Source: Candidatus Hydrogenedentota bacterium (GTDB lineage Bacteria; Hydrogenedentota; Hydrogenedentia; Hydrogenedentiales; CAITNO01). Taken from it: a stretch of DNA of 7,568 nt. Location of the stretch: contig CAIXUF010000303.1 in NCBI GenBank assembly GCA_903922535.1, positions 1-7,568 on the forward strand. The letters are read 5' to 3'. The notes beneath the pieces are model-generated. The model saw only the letters and a list, made by a program, of their open reading frames with translations, was not told where the DNA came from and did not search any database. Shown one piece after another: positions 4,738 to 7,568 of the stretch. Positions within the stretch are counted from its first letter, which is position 1. The number at the start of each line of letters is the position of its first letter. The position numbers were made by a program, and so were the translations under genes.

Positions 4738-7065
4738 CTACGGGGCCGGCCGGAGTCCTTCCCACCGCACCACCCACGAACCGTCGGCCGGGAACCCGGG
4801 AGCATGGCGCGGCGGCGCGCCGTCCCACCCCGCAGCCATCATGGCAACCGCATAGAGCAGTCCGCCGTTGCCTGGCAGGTAGGGGCACGGGCCGCCAGTG
4901 TTGATTCCCGTCTCGTCGAAATGGTTCCGGTCGCTGTCCTTGAGCAGGGCCTCCACCGCCATCGCCGGTTCGCCGTTCCGTGCGGCGGACATCGCCATCC
5001 ACGGCAGGTCCCAGCCCCAGGTGCGGTCCCAGTCCCAGACCTCCCAGACCTTTTTCGCCGTTCGGTGCGCTGTCTCGCGATCCACCCCCTCGGTCGGCGG
5101 CAGCATGCCGAACACGCCGATGGGATCCGGATGCTCCCATGCGCGTTTGGTATAGGTGTCGCGCCACTCGGTCGAATGGACGAACAGGCCGTCCACCACG
5201 GGCAGCGGCGTGAGGTTCTTGCGAACTTCGTCCCACCGGGGCACGCGCTGGAGGCCCATGCGCTCCCGCCATTCCTGCGCCTTGTCCAGGCCCCAGCGCC
5301 AGTAGGCGAGGTCAAAGACATCGTTGCGCGTGAAGCCCTGTTCGCAGGGCGGCACGACCGGATCCAAGGCATAGATTCCGGTCTTTTCATCCTTCGTCGG
5401 ATAATCCGCCATGTTCTCCGCAGTGCCCTCGATGATGTCGGACCACTTCTCCAGGGTCGCGCGGGTGGGCTTCAGGCGATACTCCAACTCGGCGAAGAAG
5501 ATCGGATGGGGCTGCTTCCACAGCAAGGCCTGGTTGCCGACCCATGGCGCGGACCGCCCTTCCGGCCCGCACGACTTGCCCCACTTGAGCCCCTTGTATC
5601 CGAGTTGGGCCGCCTGTTGACGGGCGACTGGCAGGAAACGCCGGTAGCAGCCCAGCGCCTCCTCGCCCATCTCCCAGCGGCCCCACAGCGCGTAATGCGC
5701 CAGATGCCACCACACCATTTCCATGTGGAACTGCCCGCGCCACATGTCCAGCCCGAGCAGCCCCGTCTCGGCCGAAGGCCAGCTTCCGGCCGACTGCGCC
5801 GCCATGTTATATTGTGAAAGCACGATCCGCCGCTCCAGTTCCTTCCAGCGCGGGTCCTTGCTGGCCGAGAGGTCGATCGCCCCGCCGCTGTTCCAGAACC
5901 GCTCCCATCGCGCGGCACACGCCTGCCGTGTTTCGGCGAAGGACGGCAGCTTTGCCGGCAGTGTCCCGGACGAAAATGCGCAGGTCATTTCCAACACATT
6001 GGATCCGCCCGCCGACACGAGGAACCCGTTCTGCGGGGATTCTTCCGGAACCCGCAGGGTCTGGTTCTCGGGAACCTCGATCTGTCGCTCCCGGCCGTCC
6101 AGCGTGAAGGTCACCTTCAAGCGTTTGGATACTTGGAGCGCGGGATCACCTCCCATCGTGTTATTGTCCACCAGCAACCTAATGCCGTTCTCCTTGACCG
6201 CCGCGGCCACCCGCCCGGTGACATCCTTCCACTTGCCATCGGCCCCGTACTCGGCCTGTTGGATCTCCAGTTTCCCGGTGCCCCCGCCAGCCGGTTCCCG
6301 GACCGTGCTGCCCTTCGTCACGCCCAGACCGATCTGGTACACCGTTGCATCGACCGTCCGTTTGAGATCCAGCCCGGAGGCGTCCCGCCGGGTGACAGGC
6401 GTGGTATGTCCTGCGGTCCGGGCAAAGTCGCCGACCTGGCAGTTCTCCTGTAGCGACGGGTAGGCGAAGTCCAGCAGGACTCCCAGTTCGCCCGTTTCCA
6501 CGAGGGCCGACTCGATGCGCACCGCAACCTGATCCAGCTCCGGATGCACGCAGGTCTCGACCCGCACGTCCTTCCCTCCCAGCTTGAACCGGGCGGTCTG
6601 TAGTCCGCACCACAGGTCCAGGGTCCGGTCCAGGTCCGTTATCTCCTGCGGCGAGGGACAGCGCGTGCCGGACAGCATCAGGCGCAGGCGGCCAAGGTTC
6701 ATGAGATGAGGGTTGTCCCACTGCCACTGGCGGATGGTGTCTGTGGTCCCGATGGTGTCCGCACCGGTGACCCGGCCTTTCATCATCGTGCCGGTCGGGG
6801 GGATGTCCCCGGGTTTCACTCCGGGGGGCAACGGGAAACTGTGCCAGCCCCAGTGCGACATGCTGTTGCCTGAGAAAGTCTGTAGGCCGGTGCCATCCGC
6901 CCCAAAGCAGAACTCGCCGTTGCCCAGCGGGATGCGGCCCGCCACGTCGTTCCAATGAATGTTGTGGCGCGTCGCCACCGCCTGTCGGTCGATCGGCACG
7001 TCCTTGGCCAGGGTCGCCGACCCCGCCGCAGCCAGACACAACAGTCCCATCAGCAGTCGCTTCAT
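4738..7065 (-). CDS. Secreted six-hairpin glycosidase-like protein of uncharacterised family
   Basis: A 775-residue exported protein. The signal peptide is residues 1-20 (MKRLLMGLLCLAAAGSATLA, cleavage before KD). Residues about 33-400 form a beta-rich N-terminal domain opening with RHNIHWNDVAGRIPLGNGEF and ADGTGLQTF, then SHWGWHSFPLP. This is a signature I know from unannotated proteins in polysaccharide-degradation clusters. Residues about 405-745 are helical and should be an (alpha/alpha)6 barrel: QYNMAAQSAGSWPSAETGL (418-436), MWRGQFHMEMVWWHLAHYAL (441-460), then PVVPPCEQGF (569-578). The tail is GSWVVRWEGLRP. Candidate catalytic acids by motif position are Glu449, Glu501 (CGPEGRS) and Glu575. 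The fold resembles GH63/65/95-type enzymes but I cannot place it in a named GH family. The ATG at 7065 is chosen because it starts the signal peptide; no clear Shine-Dalgarno precedes it. An upstream in-frame GTG at 7311 would overlap the previous gene. Confidence 0.85.
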   Translation of the reverse strand: MKRLLMGLLCLAAAGSATLAKDVPIDRQAVATRHNIHWNDVAGRIPLGNGEFCFGADGTGLQTFSGNSMSHWGWHSFPLPPGVKPGDIPPTGTMMKGRVTGADTIGTTDTIRQWQWDNPHLMNLGRLRLMLSGTRCPSPQEITDLDRTLDLWCGLQTARFKLGGKDVRVETCVHPELDQVAVRIESALVETGELGVLLDFAYPSLQENCQVGDFARTAGHTTPVTRRDASGLDLKRTVDATVYQIGLGVTKGSTVREPAGGGTGKLEIQQAEYGADGKWKDVTGRVAAAVKENGIRLLVDNNTMGGDPALQVSKRLKVTFTLDGRERQIEVPENQTLRVPEESPQNGFLVSAGGSNVLEMTCAFSSGTLPAKLPSFAETRQACAARWERFWNSGGAIDLSASKDPRWKELERRIVLSQYNMAAQSAGSWPSAETGLLGLDMWRGQFHMEMVWWHLAHYALWGRWEMGEEALGCYRRFLPVARQQAAQLGYKGLKWGKSCGPEGRSAPWVGNQALLWKQPHPIFFAELEYRLKPTRATLEKWSDIIEGTAENMADYPTKDEKTGIYALDPVVPPCEQGFTRNDVFDLAYWRWGLDKAQEWRERMGLQRVPRWDEVRKNLTPLPVVDGLFVHSTEWRDTYTKRAWEHPDPIGVFGMLPPTEGVDRETAHRTAKKVWEVWDWDRTWGWDLPWMAMSAARNGEPAMAVEALLKDSDRNHFDETGINTGGPCPYLPGNGGLLYAVAMMAAGWDGAPPRHAPGFPADGSWVVRWEGLRPAP

Positions 7066-7130
7066 GATGCATTCACTTTCAGTGGAGGGCGGACTGCAAG
7101 GAAATTGCTTGTGAGGTGAAGGCCGTGGAG

Positions 7131-7146
7131 AAATCCGGTGGCCGGA
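7131..7146 (-). terminator. Weak intrinsic terminator candidate
   Basis: On the minus strand TCCGG-CCA-CCGGA (7146-7134) forms a perfect 5-bp GC-rich stem followed at once by TTTCT. It lies 29 nt after the stop of the large secreted protein and before the six-hairpin gene. The stem and T tract are both short, so termination may be partial or absent. Confidence 0.28.
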
Positions 7147-7175
7147 GCGGAGGGCGGGGAACTGTAGCGCCTCGC

Positions 7176-7568
7176 TCACGGAGTCAACGTGATCAGCCAC
7201 CGGACGAACAGCCGACCGTCCGCGGCGGCAGCCATCGGCGTCCAGAACTCGTGGTTCGGCGCGAGGCCGAGGTCGATCATTGCTGTCCAGTTCACCAAGT
7301 CGGTGGACCACTGCGCGCCGTAGGTTAGACCGCCGACCCCGGCCGGCTCGGTGCAGTGGAGATGGTAGCGGCCACCAGTCAGTTCCGGGGCGGGCAGCAA
7401 GGGCACGTCCGAGACGAGCGGATCCAGACCGAACGCGTATTCCAGCAGGTTCTCCAAACCGTCTTGGTCGTCGTCTTCGAGCGGTCCCCCGATGTCGTGT
7501 GCGGCCTGCCAGGCGGCATATCCGCCGGTGGGTGCCTGCCCCAGTGTTTGGAAGCTATAGTCGTCTCC
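7176..7568 (-). CDS. C-terminus of a large secreted/surface protein, Verrucomicrobiota type
   Basis: The last 130 residues of a gene whose start lies beyond the right edge; the frame is open up to base 7568. It reads GYAAWQAAHDIGGP, then EDDDQDGLENLLEYAFGLDP, an Asp-rich Ca-binding-like (thrombospondin type 3-like) stretch joined to the EYA-x-G-x-DP motif. A beta-rich terminal module follows, with YHLHCTEPAGVGG, TYGAQWSTDLVNWTAM and a final RLFVRWLITLTP. This ending recurs at the C-terminus of many long extracellular Verrucomicrobiota proteins with varied N-terminal domains (LamG, adhesin or polysaccharide-lyase types). It may serve surface display or export, but that is unproven. What the missing part does cannot be told. 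It ends 110 bp before the six-hairpin gene on the same strand. Confidence 0.85.
   Translation of the reverse strand, partial: GDDYSFQTLGQAPTGGYAAWQAAHDIGGPLEDDDQDGLENLLEYAFGLDPLVSDVPLLPAPELTGGRYHLHCTEPAGVGGLTYGAQWSTDLVNWTAMIDLGLAPNHEFWTPMAAAADGRLFVRWLITLTP

Noticed and set aside
4804..5817. Plus-strand open frame of about 337 codons
   Set aside because: It is antisense to the six-hairpin gene, shows low-complexity Arg/Pro/His-rich sequence and has no recognisable start context or motif.
6179..7072. Minus-strand alternative frame of about 297 codons starting beside the six-hairpin start
   Set aside because: It is Gly/Arg-rich shadow translation of the same DNA in another frame; the signal peptide and all motifs are in the frame starting at 7065.
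7066..7311. 82-residue N-terminal extension of the six-hairpin protein from a GTG at 7311
   Set aside because: It would overlap the end of the upstream gene, is Arg/Pro-rich without homology, and would bury the clear signal peptide starting at 7065.

Overview
The window is GC-rich DNA that most resembles Verrucomicrobiota. The best pointer is the right edge, which holds the C-terminus of a large secreted protein with an acidic D-rich Ca-binding-like stretch followed by NLLEYAFGLDP, an ending very common in Verrucomicrobiota extracellular proteins. A run of secreted glycan-active enzymes fits the same group. This assignment is inference from protein style; the window carries no rRNA or other marker gene.

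Every supported gene lies on the minus strand, so transcription runs from high to low coordinates. In that order: (1) 7568-7176, the C-terminal 130 residues of a large surface or secreted protein; (2) 7065-4738, a 775-residue secreted protein of an uncharacterised six-hairpin glycosidase-like family; (3) a 295-bp gene-free gap (4737-4443) with a small hairpin and a plausible promoter; (4) 4442-2277, a secreted 721-residue GH95-like enzyme; (5) 2280-592, a secreted 562-residue DUF5060/DUF4038 (GH140-like) glycosidase whose ATG overlaps the previous stop codon as ATGA; (6) 605 to about 444, a fragment resembling the C-terminal end of an alpha/beta hydrolase, jammed against the end of gene 5; (7) 255-1, the N-terminal 85 residues of a slipin/stomatin-like SPFH membrane protein.

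Genes 2, 4 and 5 all have signal peptides and look like exported enzymes acting on a complex, probably plant- or algal-derived, polysaccharide. The GH95-like and GH140-like pair is translationally coupled and recalls the pairing of these families in rhamnogalacturonan-II utilisation in Bacteroides. Both proteins depart from the canonical active sites as I remember them, so substrates cannot be assigned. I see no TonB/SusCD transporter, sulfatase, regulator, mobile element, CRISPR array or RNA gene here. The strongest candidates for new biology are the uncharacterised protein at 4738-7065 and the divergent active sites of its two neighbours.
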